Below are positions 32,435-40,957 of a DNA stretch of 64,000 nucleotides, in pieces. Within the stretch, counting starts at the first letter, position 1. Each line of letters starts with the position of its first letter. Made by a program: the position numbers and the translations under genes. A model generated the notes under the pieces. That model saw nothing but the letters and a program-made list of their open reading frames with translations. It was not told the origin of the DNA and made no database searches. Origin of the DNA: Thermomonospora echinospora (GTDB lineage: Bacteria; Actinomycetota; Actinomycetes; Streptosporangiales; Streptosporangiaceae); the NCBI RefSeq assembly GCF_900108175.1, contig NZ_FNVO01000023.1, positions 47,746 through 111,745 of the forward strand, written 5' to 3'.

Positions 32435-33016
32435 ATCAGCGCCGAACCGCGTATCAACGACCGCATTCGTGTGCCGGAGGTCCGGCTCGTCGGCCCAAAC
32501 GGCGAACAGGTGGGCATCGTGCCCATCGTCAAGGCACTCGAACTCGCCCGTGAGTCCGATCTTGACCTGGTGGAGGTCGCGCCGACCGCGCGCCCGCCCG
32601 TGGCCAAGCTGATGGACTACGGCAAGTTCAAGTACGAGTCCGCGATGAAGGCGCGCGAGGCGCGGCGTAACCAGGCGCATACGGTCATCAAGGAGATCAA
32701 GCTCCGGCCGAAGATCGATCCGCACGACTACGAGACCAAGAAGGGTCACGTGGTGCGGTTCCTGAAGGCGGGCGACAAGGTCAAGGTCACCATCATGTTC
32801 CGGGGCCGGGAGCAGTCCCGTCCCGAGCTGGGGTTCCGGCTGCTGCAGCGGCTCGCCGACGACGTCGCCGACCTCGGCTTCGTGGAGTCGCGGCCCAAGC
32901 AGGACGGCCGTAACATGATCATGGTGATCGGCCCGCACAAGAAGAAGGCCGAGGCCAAGGCGGAGGCCAAGGCCGAGCGCGCCGCCGACCGCGAGCGCGC
33001 GCGCGGCGAAGACTGA
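32435..33016 (+). CDS. infC: Translation initiation factor IF-3, AUC start
   Basis: A 193-residue IF-3 that keeps ribosomal subunits apart and checks start-codon pairing. The N-domain starts [16 protein letters not shown], the linker is Lys/Arg-rich, and the C-domain has [17 protein letters not shown] and [17 protein letters not shown]. The best start is ATC at 32435, four bases after a perfect AAGGAGG; no ATG, GTG or TTG is suitably placed near this ribosome site. Rare AUU/AUC starts of infC are a known autoregulation device, because IF-3 itself discriminates against them. The C-terminus has an Ala/Lys/Glu-rich tail. Confidence 0.93.
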   Translation: MSAEPRINDRIRVPEVRLVGPNGEQVGIVPIVKALELARESDLDLVEVAPTARPPVAKLMDYGKFKYESAMKAREARRNQAHTVIKEIKLRPKIDPHDYETKKGHVVRFLKAGDKVKVTIMFRGREQSRPELGFRLLQRLADDVADLGFVESRPKQDGRNMIMVIGPHKKKAEAKAEAKAERAADRERARGED

Positions 33017-33268
33017 AGTCCCCGGCCGCACGGCCGGGGCGTCTCGCCGGCCCACGGGCGCGATCCGCTGTGTCGCGCGGTGGGTCCGCGCGTCCGGGCG
33101 CCCCACGCCCGGGCCGCCGCCCCTGACCGGTGCGCCGGCGGGGCGGGTTCAGCACGTACATTCGGTGCGCCGAACGGGCGCGCCGCCATGCCACCCATGG
33201 CGCGCGCCCCGCTCGCGCACGTCCCCCGCGCGCCCGCGCGGACGAGAACGAGGGAGACGACGGCGACC

Positions 33269-33463
33269 ATGCCGAAGACCAAGACCCACAGCGGTGCCAA
33301 GAAGCGCTTCAAGCTGACCGGCTCCGGCAAGGTGACGCGCCGCCGCGCCAACCGCAACCACCTGCTCGAGCACAAGCCCTCCAAGCGCACCCGGCGCCTG
33401 GATGGCCGGGTCGTGGTCGCGGACTCCGACGCCAAGAACATCAAGAAGCTGCTTCGCAAGTAG
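33269..33463 (+). CDS. rpmI: Ribosomal protein bL35
   Basis: A 64-residue basic protein, [20 protein letters not shown] at the N-terminus, which is diagnostic for bL35 of the large subunit. It lies in the universal infC-rpmI-rplT order. The upstream 252 bases after infC have no gene; an apparent continuation of the reading frame upstream is not protein-like. The GGGAG upstream is about 12 bases from the ATG, rather far for a strong ribosome site. Confidence 0.97.
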   Translation: MPKTKTHSGAKKRFKLTGSGKVTRRRANRNHLLEHKPSKRTRRLDGRVVVADSDAKNIKKLLRK

Positions 33464-33547
33464 CCATCCCTCGGCACCTTCCGAGGGTCTTCGACGATCA
33501 CCGGCCGGGCCCCATCGGACCCGGCCTCGCGCAAAGGAGATGGACAC

Positions 33548-33925
33548 GTGGCACGTGTGAAGCGGGCTGTCAACGCCGCCAAGAAGCGTCGGGTCGTCCT
33601 TGAGCGGGCCAGCGGCTACCGGGGCCAGCGGTCGCGGCTGTACCGCAAGGCCAAGGAGCAGATGCTCCACTCGATGACCTACGCCTACCGGGACCGCAAG
33701 GACCGCAAGGGCCAGTTCCGCCGGCTGTGGATCCAGCGGATCAACGCCGCCGCCCGCGCCAACGGCATGACCTACAACCGGTTCATCCAGGGCCTCAAGG
33801 CCGCCGAGCTTGAGGTCGACCGCCGTATGCTGGCCGAGCTCGCGGTCAACGAGCCGGAGGTCTTCAAGACCCTGGTCGAGCTGGCCAAGGAGTCGCTGCC
33901 GGCGCAGGACGCCAAGGCCGCCTGA
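33548..33925 (+). CDS. rplT: Ribosomal protein bL20
   Basis: A 125-residue protein with [15 protein letters not shown] at the N-terminus and [20 protein letters not shown], typical of bL20, an early assembly protein of the 50S subunit. GTG start with AAGGAG seven bases upstream. In other bacteria L20 represses this operon by binding the leader; whether that applies here cannot be read directly. Confidence 0.97.
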   Translation: MARVKRAVNAAKKRRVVLERASGYRGQRSRLYRKAKEQMLHSMTYAYRDRKDRKGQFRRLWIQRINAAARANGMTYNRFIQGLKAAELEVDRRMLAELAVNEPEVFKTLVELAKESLPAQDAKAA

Positions 33926-33969
33926 GCATCGGCGAGCAGAAGGTCGTCCGGACGGGAAGTGCGGGGAAC

Positions 33970-34851
33970 ATGGCGGGCCGCGAGCTGACCTCCATCCGGT
34001 CGCCCCGGGTGAAATCGGCTCGGCGGCTCGCCAAGCGCACGTTCCGGCACCGCGACCGCAGCTTCCTGGCCGAGGGGCCGCAGGCGGTGCGGGAGGCGCT
34101 GGAGCTGCCGGGCGTGCTGTCGGAGCTGTTCACCACGGCCGAGGCCGAGTCCCGGCACGCCGATCTGGTGACGGCGGCCGAGCGGGCGGGCGCACCGGTG
34201 CTGCGGGTCAGCGGCGAGGTCATGGCCGAGTTGGCGCAGACCGTCACGCCGCAGGGCCTGCTGGCGGTGTGCCGGTTCGTCGACGTCGGGCTGGCCGAGG
34301 CGCTGGCGCCCCGGCCCCGGCTGGTCACGGTGCTCGCGCACGTCCGCGACCCCGGTAACGCCGGGACGGTGCTGCGCACGGCGGACGCGGCCGGTTCGGA
34401 GGCCGTCGTGTTCACCGACGCGTCGGTGGACCCCTACAACGGCAAGTGCGTGCGGGCTTCGGCGGGCAGCCTGTTCCACGTCCCGGTGGTGGCCGGGCCC
34501 CGGTTCGGCACGCTGATCCCCGCGCTGCGGGACAGCGGCCTGACGGTGCTGGCCGCCGACGGGGCCGGGGACCGCACGCTGGACTCGGCCATCGATGACG
34601 GGCTGCTGGCCCGGCCCACCGCCTGGGTGTTCGGCAACGAGGCGTGGGGCCTGCCGGAGGAGATCCTGCGCGACGTCGACGAGGTCGTCCGGGTCCCCAT
34701 CTACGGACGTGCCGAAAGCCTGAACCTGGCGACCGCCGCCGCGGTCTGCCTGTACGCTTCCGCCCGCGCCCAGCGCACCGGGTGCTCCGATCGCCCCGCA
34801 CCCGGCGGGCCCGTGGCGGGCGAAGCCTCCACCGGCACCGAACGAGCCTGA
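33970..34851 (+). CDS. SPOUT-class RNA 2'-O-methyltransferase (TrmH/RlmB-like)
   Basis: A 293-residue SAM-dependent RNA methyltransferase. The N-terminal substrate-binding domain is followed by a SPOUT fold whose three motifs are clear: VRDPGNAGTVLRTADAAG, VFGNEAWGLPEE and VPIYGRAESLNLATAAAV, forming the knot. Regularly found between rplT and pheS in actinomycetes, so an rRNA target is likely; the methylated nucleotide is unknown. The last 30 residues are a variable tail. Starts 44 bases after rplT. Confidence 0.9.
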   Translation: MAGRELTSIRSPRVKSARRLAKRTFRHRDRSFLAEGPQAVREALELPGVLSELFTTAEAESRHADLVTAAERAGAPVLRVSGEVMAELAQTVTPQGLLAVCRFVDVGLAEALAPRPRLVTVLAHVRDPGNAGTVLRTADAAGSEAVVFTDASVDPYNGKCVRASAGSLFHVPVVAGPRFGTLIPALRDSGLTVLAADGAGDRTLDSAIDDGLLARPTAWVFGNEAWGLPEEILRDVDEVVRVPIYGRAESLNLATAAAVCLYASARAQRTGCSDRPAPGGPVAGEASTGTERA

Positions 34852-35213
34852 CCGAGAGGAACGGGCCCGACCTGGACGGGCGGCCCGCCGGAACGCGCGG
34901 AAAGCGGCTCGGTCGGCGCGTGCCCACAGGGGCCGGGCGTCACCGCCACCGGGTCGGCGACAACGTCCGAACGGCCTGGACGGTTGCCTTCCCAGCCGGA
35001 AAACCCTGGCCGTTTCCGGACGCCCGTTAGCGATCTTCACGGGTGTCCCGGCTGTCAGGATGGTCGTGAGAATTTCACCGTCTGACGGTGACCCGCTCGG
35101 CGGGCTCGTCCCCAAGCAGGAGCGGGAACCCGTCTGACGAGGGATTCCGCGCGTCTCATCCGGTGCCTACGGTGGCCGGAGAGCGGCGCTGACGCCGCGA
35201 GAGGGGGGCGACG
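34852..35213 (+). promoter_or_regulatory. Gene-free region before the STAS gene, with a possible promoter
   Basis: 362 bases with no convincing ORF. The only signals seen are TTCCGC at 35145 and TACGGT at 35168, separated by 17 bases, which could form a weak promoter for the STAS gene, and the purine-rich GAGAGGGGGGCGACG directly before its ATG. Confidence 0.4.
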
Positions 35214-35714
35214 ATGATCGACGACAGGAAGGCGCCTCAGGTGCCGCGTTCACGACGACCGCAACACCACGGACCGCGCTCGTCGGCGGCCGTGCCGCGC
35301 TGCCGGCAGGGCGCCGGCGCGCTCTCGCCCGCCGACGGCGAGGCCGAGCTGACCGTCACGGTGGCCGGCGCGCACGGCGGGACGCTGGTGGCCGCGGTCA
35401 CCGGCGAGATCGACCTGCGCACCGCCGAGGAGCTGCGCGCCCGGCTGATCGAGCTGGGCGAGGAGCTGACCGCCGCCGGTCAGGGCCGGCTGGTGCTGAA
35501 CTTCGGCGGGGTCGGCTTCTGTGACGCCACCGGGCTGGGCGCCCTGGTCGGCGCGCACAACCACCTGCACGCCCGCGGCGGCGAGATCAGCCTGGCCGCG
35601 GTGCGTCCGTCGCAGCGGCGGCTGTTCCGCATCACCGGCCTGGAGCAGGTCTTCCCGCTGTACGACACCGTCGCCCAGGCCGTCGCGGCGGGCCGTACCT
35701 CGTCCCTGAGCTGA
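35214..35714 (+). CDS. STAS-domain anti-sigma factor antagonist
   Basis: A 166-residue protein. The first 45 residues are basic and disordered; residues 46-160 form a STAS domain of the SpoIIAA/RsbV type, with GEIDLRTAEELRARLIEL and the signature LVLNFGGVGFCDATGLGALV. In such proteins an unphosphorylated Ser in the D-S-S-G loop allows capture of an anti-sigma kinase. Here the loop reads DATG, so the usual phosphorylatable Ser is Thr. Partner kinase is not in the window; the downstream PAS kinase is HisKA-type rather than RsbW-type. Confidence 0.85.
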   Translation: MIDDRKAPQVPRSRRPQHHGPRSSAAVPRCRQGAGALSPADGEAELTVTVAGAHGGTLVAAVTGEIDLRTAEELRARLIELGEELTAAGQGRLVLNFGGVGFCDATGLGALVGAHNHLHARGGEISLAAVRPSQRRLFRITGLEQVFPLYDTVAQAVAAGRTSSLS

Positions 35715-35760
35715 CGGCCCGGCCGCATCCCATGAGCGAGACGCCTCCACCGGGCGTCCC

Positions 35761-35880
35761 CGCGAGGGGGACGGACCCGCTGGACTTCTCCGTGAGTGGG
35801 ACGTATCCGCTGGACTTCTCCATGAGTGGGACGTATCCGCTGGACTTCCCCGCGAGTGGGACGTATCCGCCGGAAACCGT
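35761..35880 (+). repeat. Four 30-bp tandem units
   Basis: Four adjacent units of exactly 30 bases built around gTGGGACGTATCCGCTGGAC; units 2 and 3 are nearly identical and units 1 and 4 diverge at the ends. The period is a multiple of three and the frame is open through it, so it could be translated as a ten-residue repeat (SGTYPLDF) if the kinase starts at 35732. It may instead be untranslated DNA before the preferred start. Confidence 0.85.
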
Positions 35881-35983
35881 GAAAAGCCCTGTGGGTAAGG
35901 GGTTTCGCGGACCCGCGTTCCCGCCGGGTGGCTATAGGCTCTCTTCCGACAGGCCGCGTTTCACGGGTGCTCTGGAGGCGCTG

Positions 35984-37114
35984 GTGGGTGTCGAAAACTC
36001 CCCGCAGGTGTCGCGGCCCGCCGTGCCCGCCCTCCGGCACGGGCGCGGCCCGCTCGGCCATCCGGCCCCGGAGTGGGCCGACGACCTGCCCGACGGGCTG
36101 CTGGTGGCCGACGCCCGCGCGCGCGTGGTGGTGTTCAACCGCGCCGCGACCCGGCTGACCGGCATCGCCGCCGAGGCGGCGCTGGGCCGCGACTTCCGCG
36201 ACGTGCTGCCGCTGCACGACGCGGAGGGACGCGACTGGTGGAAGTGCCTGGACCCGTACGGGGGCCTGGCCACCCGCACCCGGCACCCCGAGCGCCCGCT
36301 GTTCCTGGCCGGCGGCACCGAACTGCTGGTCGCCGCCTCCTACCGGCGCCGTCCCGACCGGTCCGTGGAACGTTTCACGATCAGCTTCCGCGACGCCGCC
36401 CGCCGGGCCCGCCAGGAACGCGACCGGGCCGACCTGGTCTCCACCGTCGCCCATGAGCTGCGTTCCCCGCTCACCAGCGTCAAGGGGTTCACCGCGACGC
36501 TGCTGGCCAAGTGGCACCGCTTCAACGACGACCAGAAGCGGGTGATGCTGGAGACGGTCAACGCCGACGCCGACCGGGTGACCCGGCTGATCACCGAACT
36601 GCTGGACGTGTCCCGGATCGAGGCGGGCCGGCTGGAGATGCGCCGCCAGGTGGTCGACCTGGCCGAGGAGGCCCGCAAGGTGATCGCCGGGCGGGTGGCC
36701 GCCGGCGACCCCGCCGACCGGTTCCGGCTGATCGCTGCCGACGGGCTGCCGGAGATGTGGCTGGATCCGGACAAGATCGACCAGATCCTGGGCAACCTGC
36801 TGGAGAATGCCGTCCGGCACGGCGCCGGCACCGTGACGATCGTGATCGAGCGGGTGAACGCGGCGGACGGCCCCGGGGCCGTCGTGTCAGTGCGCGACGA
36901 GGGCGAGGGGATCCCGCCCGAGGCGGCGCAGCGCGTCTTCCGCCAGTTCTGGCGCGGCCCCGGCGGCAACCGGCGCGGCGGCACCGGGCTCGGCCTGTTC
37001 ATCGTCAAGGGCCTGGTGGAGGCGCACGGCGGCACCATCGCGGTGCGGCGCGCCCCCGGCGGCGGTGCGGAGTTCCGATTCACTGTGCCCGCCGGCACCC
37101 CCGACTACGCCTGA
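35984..37114 (+). CDS. PAS-domain sensor histidine kinase
   Basis: A 376-residue soluble kinase without membrane segments. A PAS fold (LPDGLLVADARARVVVFNRA) precedes a HisKA domain with the phospho-acceptor His in TVAHELRSPLTSVKGF. The HATPase domain shows the N-box LLENAVRHGAG, G1 VRDEGEGIPPEAA and G2 GTGLGLFIVKGLVEAHGG. GTG 35984 was preferred because GGAGG lies five bases upstream; the open frame extends to ATG 35732 and would add a repeat-containing N-terminus. No response regulator is adjacent. It ends the conserved block; the accessory island begins just after. Confidence 0.9.
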   Translation: MGVENSPQVSRPAVPALRHGRGPLGHPAPEWADDLPDGLLVADARARVVVFNRAATRLTGIAAEAALGRDFRDVLPLHDAEGRDWWKCLDPYGGLATRTRHPERPLFLAGGTELLVAASYRRRPDRSVERFTISFRDAARRARQERDRADLVSTVAHELRSPLTSVKGFTATLLAKWHRFNDDQKRVMLETVNADADRVTRLITELLDVSRIEAGRLEMRRQVVDLAEEARKVIAGRVAAGDPADRFRLIAADGLPEMWLDPDKIDQILGNLLENAVRHGAGTVTIVIERVNAADGPGAVVSVRDEGEGIPPEAAQRVFRQFWRGPGGNRRGGTGLGLFIVKGLVEAHGGTIAVRRAPGGGAEFRFTVPAGTPDYA

Positions 37115-37170
37115 TCCGGGCGCGGAGATCGATCGAGGGTACGCGAAGAGCCGGCCACCGGGAGGAACGC

Positions 37171-38040
37171 ATGCCGACGGTGAACGGATTCGATCGTTTC
37201 CGGTACCCGATCAGGCCGGAGCTGCCCGCGTTCCTGCGCGGAGAGGACAGCGGTGGCCCGACGATGCGGAAGCTGTGCTCCTGGCTGGACTCCCTCGTCA
37301 CAGAGCTGGAGTCATGGCCGGGCCTTTGCGTGCTGCAGGGCTTTCCGGAGGGGATCTGGACCGATCACCGCGCCGTTCTGCGGTTCAGCGAGCTCCTCGG
37401 TACGCCGATACCACAGGATCGGCACGGCACCGTGGTCCGTGAGGTCCGCGACCGGGGCAGCACGATCGGGCAGGGAGAGAGCACTCGTTACGCGGATTCG
37501 AGATTCGGTGGCCATTTCCACACCGATGGGGCGGAGGCAGGGTTTCCGGTACCGGACATGTTCGCCCTGTTCTGCGTCCGGCAGGCGATGCGAGGGGGAT
37601 CCCTGCACCTGGCGCACCTGCGGGACGTGGTGCGCGAACTGGCCGGGCAGGAGGCGGTCGTCGACGTGCTGGGCAGGCCGTTTCACTTCCATCGACGTGG
37701 TGACGGCACCGGCGATGCAGAGCACACCGTGGCCAAGCCGATCCTGTTCGACCACCGAGGGCGACCCGCCGTCACCTATCTCCGGCGTTACGTCGAACTC
37801 GGCCACCGGCAGCGGGGCGCCCCGGAACTGACCGCCGGGCAGCACGCCGCCTTGGACGCCTTCGACGCGGCGGTCGACCGGACAAGGAAGATCGAAGGAC
37901 GCATGCGGCCGGATGAGGTACTGATCGTAAACAACCTGCGTACCCTGCATGCGCGCACGGAGTTCGTGGACCACCCGGATCCGGCGCGGAGCCGGCTGCT
38001 GTTGCGCACCTGGATCAGCAGGGACGAACGTCGGCGGTGA
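37171..38040 (+). CDS. TauD/clavaminate synthase-like Fe(II)/2-oxoglutarate oxygenase
   Basis: A 289-residue non-heme iron oxygenase. The iron triad is visible as His117-Thr-Asp119 in GGHFHTDG and His260 in NNLRTLHARTEF, followed by the Arg-rich SRLLLRTW that would hold 2-oxoglutarate. ATG 37171 has GGAGGA four bases upstream. It overlaps the next gene as GTGA, so oxygenase and kinase are coupled. It lies at the left end of the PEP mutase island; a phosphonate or hydroxy-acid substrate is an inference. Some family members hydroxylate phosphonates, others taurine or amino acids, so the substrate remains open. Confidence 0.85.
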   Translation: MPTVNGFDRFRYPIRPELPAFLRGEDSGGPTMRKLCSWLDSLVTELESWPGLCVLQGFPEGIWTDHRAVLRFSELLGTPIPQDRHGTVVREVRDRGSTIGQGESTRYADSRFGGHFHTDGAEAGFPVPDMFALFCVRQAMRGGSLHLAHLRDVVRELAGQEAVVDVLGRPFHFHRRGDGTGDAEHTVAKPILFDHRGRPAVTYLRRYVELGHRQRGAPELTAGQHAALDAFDAAVDRTRKIEGRMRPDEVLIVNNLRTLHARTEFVDHPDPARSRLLLRTWISRDERRR

Positions 38041-39206
38041 GTCCGGCCCAGGGTGCCTTCCGGTCGATGAGCGTGGCCGTCGTGCCCAATTGCCTGCGCG
38101 GCACGGCTTCGGCGGACACCGTCGCGCATGCTCTCGGCCGGGGAGCCGGCACGGCCCCCGGGGTGGGCGAGGTCGTGCTCCTTCCCGCGGCGGACGGCGG
38201 TGACGGGACAACGGACGTACTCGCCCGCTCGCCCGGTGCCGTCCGCCATGTCCTGCCGGTTTCCGATGCGCTCGGCCGTCGTAAGAACGCCTCCTGGCTG
38301 CTCATGACCGAGACCACTGCAGTGGTTGAGTCGGCCGCCTCCTGCGGGCTGGCGAGCCTGCGGCCCGCCGAACTGGATCCGCTCAGGGCGACGTCGGCCG
38401 GGGTCGGTGAAATGATCGCGGCGGCGGTCGAGGCCGGAGCCCGCCATATCTTGCTGGGGGCCGGCGGCACGGCGTACGTGGATGCCGGCGCCGGCGCTCT
38501 CGGCGCCCTCGGGGCTCGTTTCTTCGACGCCACCGGGGCCACGCTCCCTCCAGTTCCCTGGGCGTTGCGCGACGTGGCGTCCGTCGATCTCCGCCCGGCG
38601 ATCCGGCGGCTGGGCGACGTGACGATTCAGGTTCTGGCGGATGTGCGCATCGGGCTGGACGAGAGCATCGGCCGCTTCGGCCGTCAGAAGGGAGTGACCG
38701 AAGCCAACCGTGGAGTCCTCGCCGAAACACTCGCCAGGATCGTGCGGGTCCTGGCGGCCGACGAGCACAGGCTGTGGTCCTCCGGAGCCGAGCGGCTGTG
38801 GACCCGGCCGTGGCTGGGCGCCGGTGGAGGGGTCGGGGCCGGCTTGGCCACGGTCGCGACCACCTCCGGGGAGTCAGGGGCACTCAGAGTCCTGGATCTG
38901 CTCGGGGCGATGCCCGCGGTGCTGGAAAGCGATGTGGCGATCACTGCCGAAGGACGGGTCGATGCGACGACCTGGCTGGGCAAACTACCGGGCACGGTGG
39001 CCTCCCTGAGAACGGCCCGGGGGCTGCCGACCGTGATCGTCGCCGCTGATGCGGACCTGTCCGGCGGCGCTCCGGAGGGCGGTCTCGTGAAGATCCTCCC
39101 GTTCGGAGCGGACGCGCAGGGCGAGCCTCCTCCGAGCCTCGCCGACATGCTGGCCAGTACCGGAGCGCGTGCTTGCACCGGCCGGACGGCGACGGGCCAT
39201 GATTAG
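38037..39206 (+). CDS. Divergent glycerate-kinase-family (GlxK type) protein
   Basis: A 389-residue protein spanning the whole type II glycerate kinase fold. Recognisable blocks: PNCLRGTASADTVAHAL (for the usual PDSFKGSLSA), LPAADGGDGTTDVL, FGRQKGVTEANRG, GAGGGVGAGLATV and TAEGRVDATTWLGK. Several near-invariant positions differ: the family S-x-T-N-D-G-G loop here reads GTAYVDAGAG. Such changes suggest a different acceptor than D-glycerate. GTG start overlaps the oxygenase stop by four bases. Substrate is unknown; phosphorylation of a product of the neighbouring oxygenase is a guess from coupling. Confidence 0.8.
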   Translation: MSPAQGAFRSMSVAVVPNCLRGTASADTVAHALGRGAGTAPGVGEVVLLPAADGGDGTTDVLARSPGAVRHVLPVSDALGRRKNASWLLMTETTAVVESAASCGLASLRPAELDPLRATSAGVGEMIAAAVEAGARHILLGAGGTAYVDAGAGALGALGARFFDATGATLPPVPWALRDVASVDLRPAIRRLGDVTIQVLADVRIGLDESIGRFGRQKGVTEANRGVLAETLARIVRVLAADEHRLWSSGAERLWTRPWLGAGGGVGAGLATVATTSGESGALRVLDLLGAMPAVLESDVAITAEGRVDATTWLGKLPGTVASLRTARGLPTVIVAADADLSGGAPEGGLVKILPFGADAQGEPPPSLADMLASTGARACTGRTATGHD

Positions 39207-39261
39207 CGCTCTTCCGCGCTGACCCCTGCGAAGTAACTCCTTCTCGGCGGGCGGGGGAGTA

Positions 39262-39290
39262 GGAACGCCTGGCCCGCGGCCAGGCGTTCC
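39262..39290. terminator. Hairpin between convergent island genes
   Basis: A perfect 13-base stem (39262-39274 with 39278-39290) and a CGC loop, placed between the stops of the glycerate-kinase-like gene and the TIR gene. Followed by TTCGT on the plus strand. Suited to end transcription from both sides. Confidence 0.75.
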
Positions 39291-39372
39291 TTCGTACGAG
39301 AGGCATGGGGCGGATGACGGGAGGTGAGCTCTCTCCCGGCCGCCCGGTCAGGGGGCTGCGATCCGGCGCCGG

Positions 39373-40365
39373 TCAGGGAATGATCTCTTGCTTGAGCGGA
39401 TACGCATCGGCGATCACTCGATCGAATGCACTGGAGTAATACTCGAACAGCGGTGTGGAAGAACCGTGGATCACCAGGTTGGGTCGGCCTTCGGCGCCCC
39501 TGGCGAGAGAGTAGTGGTCCGCGACGATGAAGGCGTTGTGCTGAGCGCGGTCGACGATCATGGCGCTGAACATCGGTTTTATTCGTACCGCGTAGCAGCT
39601 GAACTTGGCCGGATCGTCCAACTCTTCTTCTATGGCGAGCGCGTGACGCTTGGCGCGGGCTATCTGTTCGAGTACCTGGGTGCCGTTCCGGTGGGTGGCG
39701 ACCAAGAGATCCATGCCGATGGCGTCGACGGCGGGAAAGTACATCGATATCGACGCCTTGCCGTGGCGGATGGCATTGCCGTAGTCTCCCAGCCACTTTT
39801 TCATGGTGTGGCCGAGGATGCTGATTTCGGCCGCCTGGTTCGCGATGTCCTCGGGACTCCCCAGCACCGCTCCGGTCGCGGAGGGGTTCACATAGAGCGA
39901 GTCGAGGCCGAGCACGCGGAACTGGTGCGACTCGGAGAGCAGGTACTTCGCCAGGTCCCAGATGCCGTCGACCCGCCGCCCGTCCTCGCCGAAGTCGATG
40001 ACCTGATGACGCATCGACGACCGGTAGCCGCGTATGCGGCCGAAGACGATCGGAATGTTGAGCGACTGGGCGAGCTTGATCTCGTCCTCAACGCCTTTGG
40101 CCAGTTCGCCGGCCACGACACGGGACAGCAGGACGATGACGAGCTCCGACTTGCCGACCCGCCGTGTTATCTCCGCCGACCAGTCGGTCCCGGGCCGCAG
40201 GAAACCCTGGTCGACCTGAGGGTCGAGATCGAGATAACGCTTGATCAGCGCCGCGACATTGAAGGCGATGTCGGTGTCCTCGGACGCATGTGATATGAAC
40301 ACCCTTCGGTGCGCGAGGTTCTCCCGGCGCCAGTTGCGGAAACTTGCTCCCGTATCGTGCGGCAC
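39373..40365 (-). CDS. TIR-domain protein with C-terminal PLD-like domain
   Basis: A 330-residue soluble protein. Residues 19-150 form a TIR domain: RRVFISHASEDTD (box 1), DWSAEITRRVGKSELVIVLLS, and EDEIKLAQSLNIPIVFG. Glu93 or Glu95 in the last block lies where NADase TIR domains keep their catalytic Glu. Residues 170-325 resemble a degenerate phospholipase-D-like sensor fold (SMYFPAVDAIGMDLL, SAMIVDRAQHNAFIVADHY, GSSTPLFEYYSSAFDRV) without HxK catalytic motifs. GTG start with TGGAG seven bases upstream, 16 bases after the Nudix stop. NAD cleavage is an inference from TIR families; local base composition is lower in GC than neighbours. Confidence 0.8.
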   Translation of the reverse strand: MPHDTGASFRNWRRENLAHRRVFISHASEDTDIAFNVAALIKRYLDLDPQVDQGFLRPGTDWSAEITRRVGKSELVIVLLSRVVAGELAKGVEDEIKLAQSLNIPIVFGRIRGYRSSMRHQVIDFGEDGRRVDGIWDLAKYLLSESHQFRVLGLDSLYVNPSATGAVLGSPEDIANQAAEISILGHTMKKWLGDYGNAIRHGKASISMYFPAVDAIGMDLLVATHRNGTQVLEQIARAKRHALAIEEELDDPAKFSCYAVRIKPMFSAMIVDRAQHNAFIVADHYSLARGAEGRPNLVIHGSSTPLFEYYSSAFDRVIADAYPLKQEIIP

Positions 40366-40381
40366 GGTGTCGCTCCAGTTG

Positions 40382-40957
40382 TTATTCGATTTTGCTCGGG
40401 AGGGCTCTTGCCCGCTTGAGGTGCGGCTGGGCGAGAAAAAGTGCGGCTACCAGGCGGGCCTCGGTGATCTCGCCTGACAGGGCCATGGCGATGGCCTGGT
40501 CGTAGGGGATGCTCACGGGTGCGATGAAGGTCACCTCGTCGCCGCCGACCGGTACGTGTCGAAGGTTGCGCGCCAGGAAGATGCTGGTCCGCTGGCGCAG
40601 ATATCCGGGGCTGAGGTCGAATACGGCCAACGGGGTGAGGTCCCCGGCCAGCCCGACCTCTTCCTGCATCTCGCGCCGGGCGGCCTCCTGGGGGCTCTCG
40701 CCGGCCTCTATGGTCCCCTTGGGCAGGCTGTAGAGCCTGCTGTCGGCCGCCGCATAGTATTCTTTTATTATGTGCACGTTCCCGGAGTCATCGACCGGTA
40801 GGATCGCGACGCTGTCCCCGGCCTTCTCGACGATCTCCAGATTCTCGTAGACGCCCGGTTTCGTCTCCACCTTCAACTCGAACACCTTAATGGTCCTGCC
40901 GGTGTAGAGCAGTCGCTCGGCGACGATTTTTTCGACATGTTGGTCAGGCGAATCCAT
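40382..40957 (-). CDS. NudE/ADP-ribose-pyrophosphatase-like Nudix hydrolase
   Basis: A 191-residue hydrolase with a complete Nudix box at residues 81-103 (GTIEAGESPQEAARREMQEE then VGL), including the RE and EE metal ligands. The preceding LYSLPK and the C-terminal EITEARLVAALFLAQ resemble E. coli NudE, which hydrolyses ADP-ribose, NADH and dinucleoside polyphosphates. AAGGA lies six bases before the ATG. It sits 94 bases after pepM and 16 bases before the TIR gene. Pairing with a TIR protein suggests it removes an ADP-ribose-type product. GC is clearly low here (31 of 60 bases at 40741-40800). Confidence 0.9.
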   Translation of the reverse strand: MDSPDQHVEKIVAERLLYTGRTIKVFELKVETKPGVYENLEIVEKAGDSVAILPVDDSGNVHIIKEYYAAADSRLYSLPKGTIEAGESPQEAARREMQEEVGLAGDLTPLAVFDLSPGYLRQRTSIFLARNLRHVPVGGDEVTFIAPVSIPYDQAIAMALSGEITEARLVAALFLAQPHLKRARALPSKIE

